From Sparassis latifolia (Eukaryota; Basidiomycota; Agaricomycetes; Polyporales; Sparassidaceae), in contig CM031557.1 in assembly GCA_018466975.1 (NCBI GenBank), positions 186,001 to 250,000 of the forward strand: 64,000 bases of DNA, in the 5' to 3' direction. Positions 21,882-33,886 of this stretch are shown here, one piece after another. The notes beneath the pieces were generated by a model, which saw only the letters and a list, made by a program, of their open reading frames with translations, searched no databases and was not told the DNA's origin. A program made the translations under genes and the position numbers. Positions within the stretch are counted from its first letter, which is position 1. Each line of letters starts with the position of its first letter.

Positions 21882-23862
21882 TCACGGTACCATGCTCAGT
21901 GGTGAATGTATGAAAGATGTAGGGTTTTGTTCGTGGTCAATTCGTGAGGGCGCACGGGGGGTCGCGAGGGCATCAGAGTCAGTGCCCGCGGCCGCGCGAA
22001 GTTGTAGCGGATCGTCCGACACGTCCAGCGAGAGCGTCGCCGAAGGCATGACTGGCGTCGCAGGCTCCGACGCGGTGTGAAACGATTCCTCGGCGGTCGC
22101 AAACGACTCGGCCTGCGAGCTCGCGCGGGATGCCGAGCGGGGGTTGGTGACTGCCGGCCTGAAGGACGACGGCGGCAGCGTCGGTTTCAGCAATTTCGGC
22201 GCGCTGGAGAGCTGTGTTGAGGATTCCAACGGCGCTTGTGGCGATGATGGTGCCGAGGAAGGACCCGCGTCGGGTTCCGCATGCGTCAGCCCTGGCTCGT
22301 CAGATGAGCTAGCGGGTTCGGCTGCCTCGGCCGGCGCTGGAGCGGATTCTGCGCTGTTTACGGATGCAACCTCAGCAGAATCCGTCCCTGAGGTACCCGC
22401 AGCCTCCTCCTCGAAGACAGGTGGGGGCATGCTCAGGTCGAGCCGTGACGCCGAGTACGCGATCGCGTCACGCCCGTACGGCACACCAAACCGCGCAAAC
22501 GATTCGCGCGACGAAATCAGCTTCATCTGCTCTGGCGTCGGCCCACCTCTCGGGTACGTAAATTCCGTGCGCATCGCCGTGTGCGTCAGCGGAGCGGAAA
22601 TCGAGGTCAGCGAGATCGTCGACGGCGACGTCACCACCTCCAAGTGCGAGCGCGGGTGCGACGTTGCACGGAACATCGACGACGTGAGACTGAGCACCGA
22701 CCCCGAACCGGAGCGCGAGGCACGGTGCGTCGGTTGTTGCGCCGAGCTGATAGACGGACGAGACGATGTCGCCGATAGGGTGGACGGAGTAGAAAGTTCG
22801 CGCGAATGTCCCCGCTCCTCCAGCGCGAGCTGCGGCACCGGCGGCACTGCAGGGTGTGCCGCCCCAGTCAGTCTCGAGAAGAAGCCAGAAAACCGCCTCC
22901 CGCTGCCCTCCCGCTGGTGCGCTGCCCTATTAGCAGCGTCCGAGCGAGCGAACAAACCGGTTATTCTCCCGCTCGCCGTTCGCCCATGCCCAGCGTGATC
23001 TGGCTCTGGCGTCGGAGCGGCGCTGTCGTCGTGAACAGTGGACGGCGTATCCGCTCTCGGCTCGTCCAGACTTGAAGGGCTGTCCATCGGCACTACCTCG
23101 TACGGTGGAGCCTCGCCTCTTTCGTCTACGAGGGTCGCCTCGTCGACATTATCCGTTGCTGCGTTTGGCTCAGGCAATCCGTCGTGCGTCTCGAGAAGAG
23201 GCGTCTCAGGCGCACTCTCGGGCAGAGGCACGTATATCGGCGATCGGGACCGTGAGATGTCGAGCGAATTGTCCGGGGTGTGCTCGTTGAGCTCGTCTAC
23301 CGGCGGCAGGACGATCGTCGCCTGGATATTCGAGTCTTCAAGCTCTTCGGGACCTCGAAATATGACGAGCTCGTCGTCTCCCGGTTCCTTCATGTACACC
23401 GGGAGAGACCTGGTAGATCGTACCGAATTTGGACGGGCACGCCGGTTCCTGCGGGAACGAGAAGGCGCTGGGGTGTTGGCACCATTGGGTGATGGTCCAG
23501 CGAGTTGCTCTGCGGTCAGCTCCGTTGGTTGTGATGTGACTGGGAACACCGAGCCCGTGGCTAAGGCGGCTCCAGCACACCAGGATGCGATACGACTGCG
23601 GAAGGCTCTCCCTCCGCATGCGACGAGCACTCCGACGAAAATAAATACAGAGAGCACGACGATGGGCACCTACATGATGTCATGAGCATATCTGGACGCA
23701 CGCGAGCAGTGATCAACTTACCGAGATCGCAGTAGCATTCACAGAACCCCTCGGCAGCAAAGGGGCTGCATATGCACCTGGCAGCAACGTGCCAAGCAGG
23801 GTGAGCAGTATGAGAAGCGTCGTAGCATCAAATCTGTGTGTACACCGACAGAGGAGCATCAT
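21882..23862 (-). CDS. single-pass membrane protein with long Ser/Pro-rich tail
   Basis: Exons 23722-23862 and 21882-23669 encode 642 residues. An N-terminal signal sequence (TTLLILLTLLGTLLPGAYAA) is followed by only about 14 residues and then a membrane helix (PIVVLSVFIFVGVLVACGG). The remaining roughly 570 residues are Ser-, Pro-, Ala- and Glu-rich without a recognised domain, ending at TGA 21882-21884. The topology predicts a very short outer part and a large cytosolic tail, as in some fungal surface or vacuolar proteins. The antisense strand is also open over most of the length, a side effect of composition. Function unknown. Confidence 0.72.
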
Positions 23863-24288
23863 ATTAAGTGACTCTTCGCGCAGAACGAGCACGGAGAGGA
23901 GAGAGAAAGACAAGGCGTGGAGCGCAGCGAGAACGGCCTGAGCGATGTCACTGTTGGTGCCGCCCGGGCGTCTACACACCGTGGTGACCGATCGACCTTG
24001 AAACTCCGGCACACCGAGATTAGATTGCGGAGACAAAGTTCCGATTTACAGTTAAGTACATGCTCAGCCATAAATATGAGTGAATAATTGACGATTGTTG
24101 CCACACTTGTCCTCCAATCATGTAGGAAACTGTAATTTGCCGCATTTTTAAAAGTAGGAAAGCTTGAGAGGACTGCGACAGTGATGAACATGGCTTTAAC
24201 TAACAGGTCGCCATCAGCATGTGGAAACAGCCAAAACAACAGATAGATACCTTGGCAAATGTCCACACAACGCCACACAAGTAGCTGT
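23863..24288. other. intergenic
   Basis: Region upstream of the Ser-rich membrane protein and downstream of HIS6. AT-rich, no gene seen. Confidence 0.4.
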
Positions 24289-25538
24289 CTACAGTGCCTC
24301 ATACTTCACAAGGTCTGAGAATTGCACCAAAGTCCCTCCGAAGATATCCAAGGAACTGAACAATGTTAGACCTCAGCATGAAAACCAAAAGCCATACAAC
24401 TTACCTGCCAAATGTAAGATCAACCCTTCCATCAGAAAGATTATTAACTGTTCCCAGGTCACTCAGACCTCAAGGATGGTTGTCAGCTGCAAGTCTGAAA
24501 GACAACAGGAAAGTCTGCTTACTCCTGGCTCCACCGGCATATGTTGTTGGTATTGTAACCCATTCTCCAAGTTCTGAACAGCACAAAGTGAGATGCTGTA
24601 CTGCTAAGACAATAACACATGTGCTCACTGGCAACTAAGCTTTCATCAATCCCTTGACACAAACCTTCCACTTCAGCAGCATGTATGAGAAATTCACTGC
24701 AAGGCATGTCAAATATCAGGAACAAGCTAAAACAATGAGTCACACCTGCAGTACCCTGAGAGTAACTCCAGAGATTCTGAGCTGAAGTTCTCAGACAAAG
24801 AGGACTGGAAGATATGGAGCTCAGCACACCTTTGCAGACTTCCATATCTGTAGTTTTCTGCCACTTGTTCATTGCTATCAACCATTTCTCACCTCTTTTG
24901 CGGCAACTGCAACCACAATGAGTGCTTGCTTGTGGGGATAACAATGATATCATACCTCACATCGACTACAAGTCTGTCCTTCCCAACCAATGAAGATATT
25001 ACTTGTAATCTCTGCAGGGAGAATATGCCATCGGGGAACAAGTATGATGTCACAATGACCTAGCCACGTAGATTAGTAGCTCTGCCGGGTCAGCGTGGGT
25101 GAAGGATACCTTGCTAGCCCCAGCACTCAGCCACTCTTGACAGTTCCTATCTGTGACCCCTCCACCAATCTGCAAGTGGCCTGAAAGTTATCAGAAAGAG
25201 CACGACATATGAGGTGGTTATATGCACCAGGCCATGCATGCAGAGCCTCCTTCGCGGCTTCATCATTCCCGTCTCCAAGCTTGATGATGTGCCCGCCTTC
25301 AAGACCGTGCTTCTTGTACAGCTCAGCGTAGTAGGCAGATGAATGGCTACAAGATACCGCGCTATCAGTCAGACCCGAGGTGTGAGAAGAATAGAGGGAC
25401 GAGCCTGGCCACGAAGTTAGTCTTGAGATTGCAAGGCTCGGCCTCCGAAAGGGTTCCGCCGACAATTTGTTTGACTTCGCCCTTATGCAGGTCGATACAT
25501 GGACGGAAATGTGTGTGCCTGCGAGTGGCTGAAGACAT
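24289..25538 (-). pseudogene. HIS6: HIS6 phosphoribosyl-formimino-AICAR-P isomerase, frameshifted
   Basis: Histidine biosynthesis enzyme (ProFAR isomerase, eukaryotic HisA type). Exons in order: 25405-25538, 25228-25346, 25110-25180, 24956-25061, 24830-24906, then small exons to 24289. Conserved text: [106 protein letters not shown]. Every junction is in phase except inside exon 4. There a TC too many in CTCTCC (25017-25025 region) turns the expected ...FSLQRL into a frame that stops three codons later; removing two bases restores both the conserved text and the downstream phase. Intron 1 must use a GC donor (25347-25404). It is either a sequence error or an inactive allele. Confidence 0.85.
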
Positions 25539-26040
25539 TATGCTTACGTCTCAACCACTGTGATCTTCCGAACACCTGGACCTGCGCAAGTCGACGACTG
25601 CCAGATCAGATTATACTCACCAGATCGACGCCACAGACTACTCACGGCTGATTTTTGCAGCGTTCTCCTCGGGTATCCCTTCCAACACGACGAGAACCGC
25701 CCCTGTGTCCGATGCGGGTCGATCTTCCTAGTGGGCGTCTCTGTCGGTGGAGGACAAGTTGAGGCCGTCGTGGCTCGTGTTTGGTGCACATCATGAGGAA
25801 ATGGACGAGAGGAGGAGGTGAGACGGAGAGAAATCGGTTCATGACATGGTCAGGCTTTCTTTTTGTGTATTTAAACGATCACAATAGTTGTATTGAGCGT
25901 TCATCGTGAAGTAAGAAGGCAAATTCTGAGCAGTGACCACCGCCATCGCCGCGCGAAGCGACGAAGCCGCCTTCATCCTTACCTCCATCTTCCCTTATTC
26001 TCACCACTATTCACGCTCATCGTGCTCGCCGTGCTCGCCG
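25539..26040. promoter_or_regulatory. divergent promoter region HIS6/SET1
   Basis: About 500 bp between the start codons of two divergent genes. Minus-strand frames at 25544-25842 look like chance frames or 5' UTR. No sites decided. Confidence 0.4.
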
Positions 26041-29000
26041 ATGTCTGGAAAGGCACCGCCCAGGGCACCGCGGGCTTTGTTGAATTCATTAGCTGCGTCT
26101 ACTGGCGCCTCTTCCTCTGCTACCGCTTCGACCGCGTCGCCCTCACAGTCTTCATCTCGAATAGGAGGAATACCTCCAACTGGACCACGTAGTCTTACGA
26201 ATGGTCTTCATCCTCCCTCTGCGCCCAGTAGTGCTCGAGGAAAATCATACGTGAATGGGCATGGCGCGCTCCCCGCCGGTCCTGGCGCCAGCGCCTTTTC
26301 ACCGCCCACCGGGCCAAGAAGCTTGCAGAAAGGCAAACAAATCGACGGGGTATGGAATCAACCAGCAAGCTCAAGTGGAGTGAATCATGTCTCGACATAG
26401 TCTACGTGAGCAGCGAGCTTACCGTGAGTTGCAGGTGCACTCGCCCCCCGCACAAGCGAGCGTGGCAGGACCGAGTAGAAGCCAGCCTAAGGCTCATGCA
26501 ACACTTAACGGAGAGGTAGCTGGGCTTGGTGAACGAAGTCAGATATCTTTTCGTCTGCGTCCTCCAACTCAACCTCCTCCACCAAAGACAAATCCACCAC
26601 CCCCACCTCCGTCTGACCCGCCATCATCTCCTCGATCGAGACGTGTCTTACCGCCTGAACCTTCGTCAATACCACCGCCACCACCTCCGCCAACTGATGA
26701 ACCACCACCACCACCGCCGAGCGACACGCCACCTCCCCCGCCACCTCCATCGTCTGAACCACCTCCACCACCTCCATCGTCCGAGCCACCCCCGCCACCT
26801 CCATCGTCCGAACCACCCCCGCCACCTCCATTGTCCGAACCACCACCGCCTCCATCTCCGCCCCCAGATGATCATTTTCCTCCACCGAGCTCTGGGCTGC
26901 CTCCACACCCTTCCTCGCCTTCTCCTCCTTGCTTACCTCCTCCTTCTCCGTCATCACTGCCGCCACCACCAACCCTTGAGCCACCACCTTCTCCCCCGCC
27001 AACTTCACAACCACCTCCGCCAATTTCAGAACCACCACCACCTCCTACCTCAGAACCACCGCCTCCGCCTCCACCACTTACCGCACCACCACCGACTCCT
27101 GCACTCCCGTGGTCCCCACCGTCTGCACTGCGAGCTAGTAGTTCTTTGCATCCCGCAGAGGCATCAACACCCGTCCCTACGGGTCCAAGAGCACAGCAAT
27201 CTCAGGCGTCTCCACTCCCACCTCCACCAGCGCGCCCAGCATCTCCGCCAAGGCTTTATTCCCTTCCCCCTCTTCCGCCATGGCCACCTGCGCCGTCAGA
27301 GTACCCTGAAGGTAAGAATTACAGGGTATTGTGGGATTACGTTGCCGATAAGGACAGAGACGGGCAAATCCGCATGCTTATGGACAAGTTGCGCGAGCTC
27401 GGAGCTGATCAGGGCGAAGAGGCTCGGGTCAAGGGAAGGGCAAAAGGCAAGGAGATACTTTATCGATATGATGGGGAAGTCATCGAAGGGGAACATCCGG
27501 CAGTCATGAGGGATCCGAGGAAGGAGGTCAAGGTTAGGAAGCTGCCCACACTGCGACCACTGCGAGAGGAATTCGCGCCGGTAACATATGAGGTGCGTCA
27601 TCCTTGTTTGACTCTGAACTACATGCACTAATTTTGAACCAGTACGACACGAATTCAATAGGGCCTCCTCCTCCAACTTCTGTTCTCGTGGTCAACATAT
27701 CACCTTTGACACCCAATCAACACATCAGACGGCACTTTGCGGTGCATGGTACGATCACGTCCTTTGAGCCACAGATTGACAAGGCTACAGGTGCTGCACT
27801 GGGCATCGTGTTCATCAAGTTCAGCAGCCACGATGAAGCCAAAAGGTGCGTCGAGAAGGAGGATGGGAGGAAACTGGGAACAGAAGCCGGGGTTGGTATC
27901 CGAGGTATAGAGGGTATGGACTTGAGGGTTTTGTTCGATGGAGAGGGAAAGAACTTGAAGGCAGTGTTGAGGGAGCTTGATAATCGTCGGCGGCAGGAGC
28001 GTGAAGAGAAGAGGCGAAGGGAGAAAGAGGAGAAGCTGAAGGAGGCGAACGCTGTACTTGCGAAGGGAACACCAACCAGTGCAAGCCATACCCCGGCGCA
28101 AGGCAGCAATCCGTGGCGGACGAACCAGCATCGACCAGGTCAGTCGGGCTCTCGTTTACCACCTACAACGCACTTGCCGTTACCTCCGAATGGACGTACG
28201 CATGGCTCTGATTCGCTGAATGGGTCGCCCATGCCACCAAACTCCGCCAGCCCTCATGTGAATGGTGCGCTCAGCGGCCCCAAGAGTTTACCGCCTCCGC
28301 CCCGAGTGCGCCGTCCCCCAGCAGCTCTCGTGCGAGCGCGCATCATGTCCGCCAAAGCTGTGCCATCCACCAGCTACTCACATCGTCCTCCCGTTCCTCC
28401 CTCGAAATCATCGTCTTCTACACCCATTCCCCCTCGAGGCCTTCGTCATGCACCTTGGTTCTCGGAAGATCATGACACGTTCGCACCTTCGAGATCTCCG
28501 TCACCAATCTCGAGGCCTGGTCAGTCATTCAGATCCGCAAGACAAAAGGAGCACGAAGCAGTTGTCGAGCAACTGGCGAAGAATGGTTTCGAGCATGTTA
28601 CCATTGATGGCCACGGCGCACAGCTGGCGGTCAGGACGGATGACGTTCGGCAGTTCTTTGACGGGTTCAAGGTAGACAAGGTAAGCATCTAGCCTCGTGT
28701 TTGTGACGGTGCCACTCGAGGCCTCATCATGAACCATTGACAATGATGGTTGACGACGATTCTTGTATATAGGTCCTACGAGACCACACAGGGTGGTATG
28801 TCACCTTCCAGACGGGCGACTCCGCCCGCCGTGCCGCTTTGGTCCTTAGTTCAGGTGCGCGCACGCTTGCCTACCACTCAGTGAGCGTCTCTGTCCACCC
28901 TCCTCCCGCACGTCCTTCCTCCAGTTCGAAAGCGCGCTGGGACGACAACGAGCTTGTCGACCAAGCGACCATGATCATCGTGAAGGACCTAAAAACAATG

Positions 29001-30693
29001 TTGGAAAAGGATGTGGTGGAACGCATTGTTGGTACAAATGTGAGACATCTTGTGGTGGATGCGAAGGCGAAGCGAGGGGTGTCAGTCCCAGGAGCTGTGG
29101 ACTCGTTGATAGATGGACATATCGCCGATCATGAACACGGTGCCGACCTACGACCATACGAGAAGAGTTTGAAGGGATTGTCATTCCGGAAGCAGAAGAA
29201 GCGTCCGAGAGAAGAGGAGACCAAGGTCACTGTTCCCGCCGCGGTTGAGCATCGGGACGAGGAGGTCGATCATGTCGGTCATGTTGAGAGGCCAAAGAAG
29301 CGACCGAGGAAGACCGTCACAAAGAAAGTCGTCCAGGAAGATATCGAATCTGAAGACGAGGATATCTCTGTTCCTCCTCTGTCTCTGCCAGAACCCATCA
29401 CTAACAAGAGGGCAGCATCCGAGTTCACTGATACTGAAGAGCCTGTCAAGAAGAAGACTAAAACGCACGTTCAGGACCAGGAGAACGTGATTTCACCGGT
29501 TTTGACGAAGCTCAAGAAATCTTCGCGGAAGGCGGAAACCACAACCATTACAAGTGACGATGAGTTCATTCATGAAGTCCTCCCGGACGACTTCGACTTC
29601 GATATACCAACCGTTGCTCATGTCCGGTTCACTCCCACACCCGAATACGAGTCCTCCTTGTCTCCTCCTTCGTCTCCCTTCCTCAAGCCCAAGGTAGTTG
29701 TACGTGAGAGTCCTGCGCCCGACCCGTTCACGGAAGGCATCTGCGAGGATGACGAGGACATGTACTTTGCGAAGATGGCACTGTCTCGCGCTTTGCATGA
29801 AGACGAAATATTCACACCAACGCCGCCTCGAGTTCTGTCTCCCGGACCAGAAGCTCCTCGACCGTTCCGCGTTCATACCACTGGATCTGCGCGTACTGAA
29901 GGATATTACAAGATCTCGCATGCTGAGAAATCTGCATACGTCGAGCAATATGTATCACGTACCACTGTCAATGAGGTCGCGACAGAGGCCGAGACCGCGC
30001 CACAGCAAACCGTCACTTCGTCCAGGTCTAATCGTGCTAATGCAAGACGTCGTGCACAGGGCCTCGAGGAGATCAACCAGGTGCACCTTGCGTTGGCGTT
30101 GTCCAAGGGAGAGTCGGCTGCAACGGAGCTAGTCAAATTCAACCAGTTGCAGACACGGAAGAAACAGCTGCGCTTCGCACGCTCTCCGATCCATGACTGG
30201 GGTTTATACGCCATGGAAAGATCTCCCGCGGGGAAATGGTAATCGAGTACGTCGGCGAGATCATCCGTGCACAGGTGGCCGACAAGCGGGAGAAGGCCTA
30301 CGAGCGGCAAGGTATAGGAAGCAGTTATCTGTTCCGTATTGACGAAGATCTGGTCGTGGACGCCACGAAGAAGGGCAATCTAGGGTATGCGTCATGTCTA
30401 CTTGTCTAGAACTAGCTCTGACAAATTCCTTTCTAGACGCCTGATAAATCATTCGTGTGACCCAAATTGTACTGCGAAGATTATCACGATCAACGGCGAG
30501 AAGAAGATTGTCATCTACGCAAAACAGGATATTGAGCTTGGGAGCGAGATTACATACGGTGAGATGGATGGAATTTTCTTACTGCGACTCTATCCTCATG
30601 CTGTTTCCCTGCACAGATTATCATTTCCCTATTGAGCAGGACAAGATTCCTTGTCTTTGCGGCTCAGCAAAATGTCGTGGTTTTCTCAACTAG
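26041..30693 (+). pseudogene. SET1: SET1 histone H3 lysine-4 methyltransferase (COMPASS), one-base frameshift in SET domain
   Basis: Exon 1 runs from 26041 to about 26350-26382, then 26436-27592, 27643-28680, 28773-30384, 30437-30558, 30617-30693. Order of parts: a Ser/Pro-rich start; a proline-rich block (26570-27110); an RRM-like domain from SVLVVNISPLTPNQHI to GIVFIKFSSHDEAKRC; a charged coil; a second nucleotide-binding-like block ending in DDVRQFFDGFKVDK; an acidic/basic linker; and the SET domain. SET motifs: [74 protein letters not shown], post-[16 protein letters not shown]. Between MER and EYVGE the frame breaks: one base is missing around 30216-30236, perhaps in GCGGGGAAATGG. Set1 is usually important for chromatin, so error is likely. 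Confidence 0.88.
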
Positions 30694-30991
30694 ACTGCAT
30701 TCATTTTTGTCTTTACGTGTTGCTCATACCCCACCCATTGCTGCGTTCATCATCGCTCTCACCCGCATATCTGTATCTTATAATCTCACGCGCATTTGTT
30801 TTTATTATTCTCGTCGCACAGTGAATGAAGCTTTGAAAGTAATATAATGTGGTCTGCAGTTCTCGTCTCACGTCAACCCCTCACGTAGTCGTTATGTCTA
30901 TGTACGTATATAACGAGCGACCTATGTTGCAATCACGGCGTACTAGTGACTATCCAGACACTTCTTGCAGTCTAACGGCGTACATGCCGAG
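30694..30991. other. intergenic, convergent 3' ends
   Basis: Short 3' region between SET1 and the seryl-tRNA synthetase gene. Nothing else seen. Confidence 0.45.
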
Positions 30992-32739
30992 CTACGCTTG
31001 TTTTCGTTGGAGACTCTTGGGGAGCTCTTTCACCCATGGCAAGAAGTCTCGACCTTGCATGTATGGTCGGAGCACTTCCGGAATTGCCAGTCCCTGTAGT
31101 GCGGTACCCTCAGTCTGAAGTGGTGGAGGTTAACCAGGATTTACTCACATCAGCTGTCTGATAGTTCTCTACTAGACAACAGAGAGCCCGTTCTGTCGCA
31201 CAGAGCGTGCCATTCAGCATGTGCACGTAGACTTTACGCGTCTGGTCCTTTGTCTTCAGTCCGCACCGGACTTCCAACTTCCGGCTCTCTGCATCAGCAT
31301 CGGTCTCGTCAAAATCATGATAGATATCAAGCGGCAAGCCCACTCACGGTAGTCTGTGCAATTTGAGCAAGACACGAGCTCCTTGTACGCGCCCTGGAAT
31401 GGGAACCACGCTTCGAGGTCAAACTTCTGTGCCGCGGCGAGGTTGAGAGCGCCGGATACAATGGCAACGACGCGATACGGGAGGCCGAGGCTCTGGTAGA
31501 ACGCCTCCGAGTTGCCGATCATCGTGTCGAACATCTCCCAGCTCTTCTCTGGCTCGGTTATACAAAACTGCTCGACCTTCTCGAACTGGTGCACGCGGAA
31601 GATGCCCCACATGTCGCGCCCAGCGGAGCCCGCCTCCTTGCGGAAGCACGTCGAGTACCCCGCGTACCGGATGGGGAGCTGCGTCTCAGGTGAGTCGAAC
31701 CACTCGTCCGAGTGAAATGCAGAGATGGGCTGTTCTGAGGTGGCAATAAGATACTTCTCGTCGTCGGCGGCGATGACCTAGAAGGTAGCGCAGGATTTTG
31801 TTTTGGAACGGTCCGGGAACAAAAGTAGACAGACGCACTTTATAGAGCTCTTCGTCGAATTGATCAAGCTGAGCCGTCTTAGCCATGACATCCTTGTTCA
31901 TCATGAACGGCGGTTGAATTTTCTTGTATCCTCGCTTCCGCAGGAAGTCGAGGCCGTAAGAAATAAGTGCTTGGTTGAGGTCAATACCGTCATTCGTCAA
32001 GTAATATCCTCGATGACCGCTTATTTTTGCACCTGCACAGTATGGGACCTCTCAGCTAATGAAATAGACGCACATAAAATTGGCGCACCTCTGTCAAGAT
32101 CCATCGCGTCCAAACGAAGCAGAACTTCGTGGTGAGGCATGATATCGCTCTTCTTCTCTACTGCGACTCCCTCTCCAGCTGGGTGCCATGTTCGTACAGT
32201 CTTGTTGTCGTCCTACTACCACGCGTTATCATACGTGTCTCTCAATCATTAAGAAAAGTTTATACCTCGGACATGCTGACTGGCACACCCTTGCCAACGA
32301 TGTTACCGATGGTCGAAGCCTTCTGCCGCATCTTCTGCTCAAACACCTTGGACTCGGCGCGTTTGGCGACAACTTGAGCATCTAACTCTTTCTTCTGCGC
32401 TACCAAGTTATCTGCGCTCTCTTTCGCCTAAAACAAAAACGTCAAGTGAGACTCTAAAACGCGCACGGCTCGGAAGACGTACCTTCTTCTTTGCGGCAAT
32501 CTCTTTTTGTACTGCATTCACTTGCTTGCTGATGTTGGTGGTATCAAAATCCACTGATTGACAGTCAATGCGTATTTTTTCTAGATCTCTGTTCACGACG
32601 CACTCTTCACCCAGTCGGTGTACATCTGGATAACTTCGTCCACCAGTTCGACCGAGAGGCCGCGTTTCCGTTGGGACTCCCTGATTTCCTCAGCATTTCC
32701 TCCCTTGTTGTCAAGGAAGTGCAGCACGTCGAGAGTCAT
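30992..32739 (-). CDS. SES1: cytosolic seryl-tRNA synthetase
   Basis: Class II enzyme charging tRNA-Ser. The first exons are 32604-32739 and 32483-32553; about seven exons in all. The N-terminal helical arm begins [20 protein letters not shown] and continues with [20 protein letters not shown] and a segment including [18 protein letters not shown]. The core shows [20 protein letters not shown], the motif 2 region [20 protein letters not shown] followed by FEKVEQF, and motif 3 [16 protein letters not shown]. The C-terminus [10 protein letters not shown] is short. Splice phases checked at the first and last introns are consistent, and no lesion was found. No mitochondrial presequence, so this is the cytosolic form. 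Confidence 0.93.
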
Positions 32740-33137
32740 GGTTGTCTACGAGTTGTCTATGAGCTGCTTCCGCTCTGCGTGCCAAGTGATCTCTCAGAGT
32801 CATCGATCATACAGACGGATTTGGACTTATCGATGTTCGTCTAACTTAAGATTATTAATATGTATGTAGAAAGACCTTTTCTGGTCAGTTGTTTACAACA
32901 TTTTCAGAAAAAAGCTAATCACTCATTCTCCCTCCTTGAGCTTGAAAGCTTGACCTCACATCTCAGAGTTATTTCCACATGTCCTTCATTTTTTTCATGC
33001 CCACAGGCTCCATTCTCCTTGTCATGGTTTTGATAAATGTTACTGTGTCGGAGTGTGAAACTCGAGGATTACCAGAACCAAATACGGTCAAATAGCACGT
33101 CTACCTCTTGCTGTCACCGCGTCGCGTTAACTGCACG
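32740..33137. promoter_or_regulatory. divergent promoter region SerRS/acidic protein
   Basis: About 400 bp between divergent start codons, AT-rich in the middle (32840-33020). No specific site decided. Confidence 0.35.
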
Positions 33138-33886
33138 ATGTACAAGCTCATTCGGCGCATTTCAAGTTCATTTTTCCCTCATCCAGATCAGTCTTTCACC
33201 GACGCCGGTGCGTTTACCTATTATCAGTCAGAATCACGCGTCTAACACGCGGAAATCACCACGTTTTAACAGACACGTCGAGTGCACCGCAGATCGGTCG
33301 GAAACGACGACTGAGCACTACCGAACCTGACGAGCCATCGTCATCTGCCAAGAAACAGAAGTCAGAACCGGATGATGCGTCAGATACCGCATCGGACACC
33401 ACAGACACTCCCTCGCAACCAACGAAGGAGACACAGGATGTGAAGGAGGTTACCAAGGGCGTTCGCGACGTGGAGCTCGAGGAGAAGGCTGCGTCGGTAT
33501 CATCTGCAGATGATGAAGCCGCTGGTGTTCCCCTACCCGACTCGCCAGTCTTGAAAGCGACAGAGGTGTCACAGGAGGTAGAGGAGGAGCCGTTGGAGAG
33601 GGAGCCGTTGGAGGAGGATGCTCCATCAAAGGAGCCGGTGCACACCGACATAGACGAAGAGGACCGGAAGGAGAACATACCTCCATCAGAACAGGCTACC
33701 GCGACGGAAGTAGGAAAGGAGGAGACGCTGCATGCTGATGTGCAGTCTGATGAAGAAGAGATTCCTGGTTTTCCGTCGACAGCTGGTGTTGCAGCAGTTA
33801 TAGAAGCAGGAAAGGTCGCGGATGAGGTGGCCGTTTCGAAGAGGAAGGATTCGACGGATGCTCTGACTTCAAAGCCAAGTACTTAG
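33138..33886 (+). CDS. small acidic low-complexity protein
   Basis: Exons 33138-33207 and 33273-33886 encode 227 residues. The N-terminus MYKLIRRISSSFFPHPDQSF is short and basic. A possible bipartite nuclear signal follows (GRKRRL...AKKQK), and the rest is Glu/Asp-, Ser- and Thr-rich with no fold expected. Many residues match CK2-type sites (S/T followed by acidic residues). I recognise no family. The intron (GTGCGT...TTAACAG) keeps the frame. A nuclear, disordered role is inferred from composition only. Confidence 0.6.

Noticed and set aside
22144..23685. Long plus-strand open frames
   Set aside because: Antisense shadows of the Ser-rich membrane protein gene; composition-driven.
24221..25063. 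Apparent transposon relic
   Set aside because: Once exons were joined on the minus strand the region proved to be the 3' half of HIS6.
25544..25842. Minus-strand frames upstream of HIS6 as extra exons
   Set aside because: The HIS6 start at 25538 already gives the complete conserved N-terminus; the upstream text is not similar to anything.
26505..27041. Minus-strand Val/Glu-rich frame and Trp/Arg-rich frame
   Set aside because: Reverse reading of the proline-rich part of SET1.
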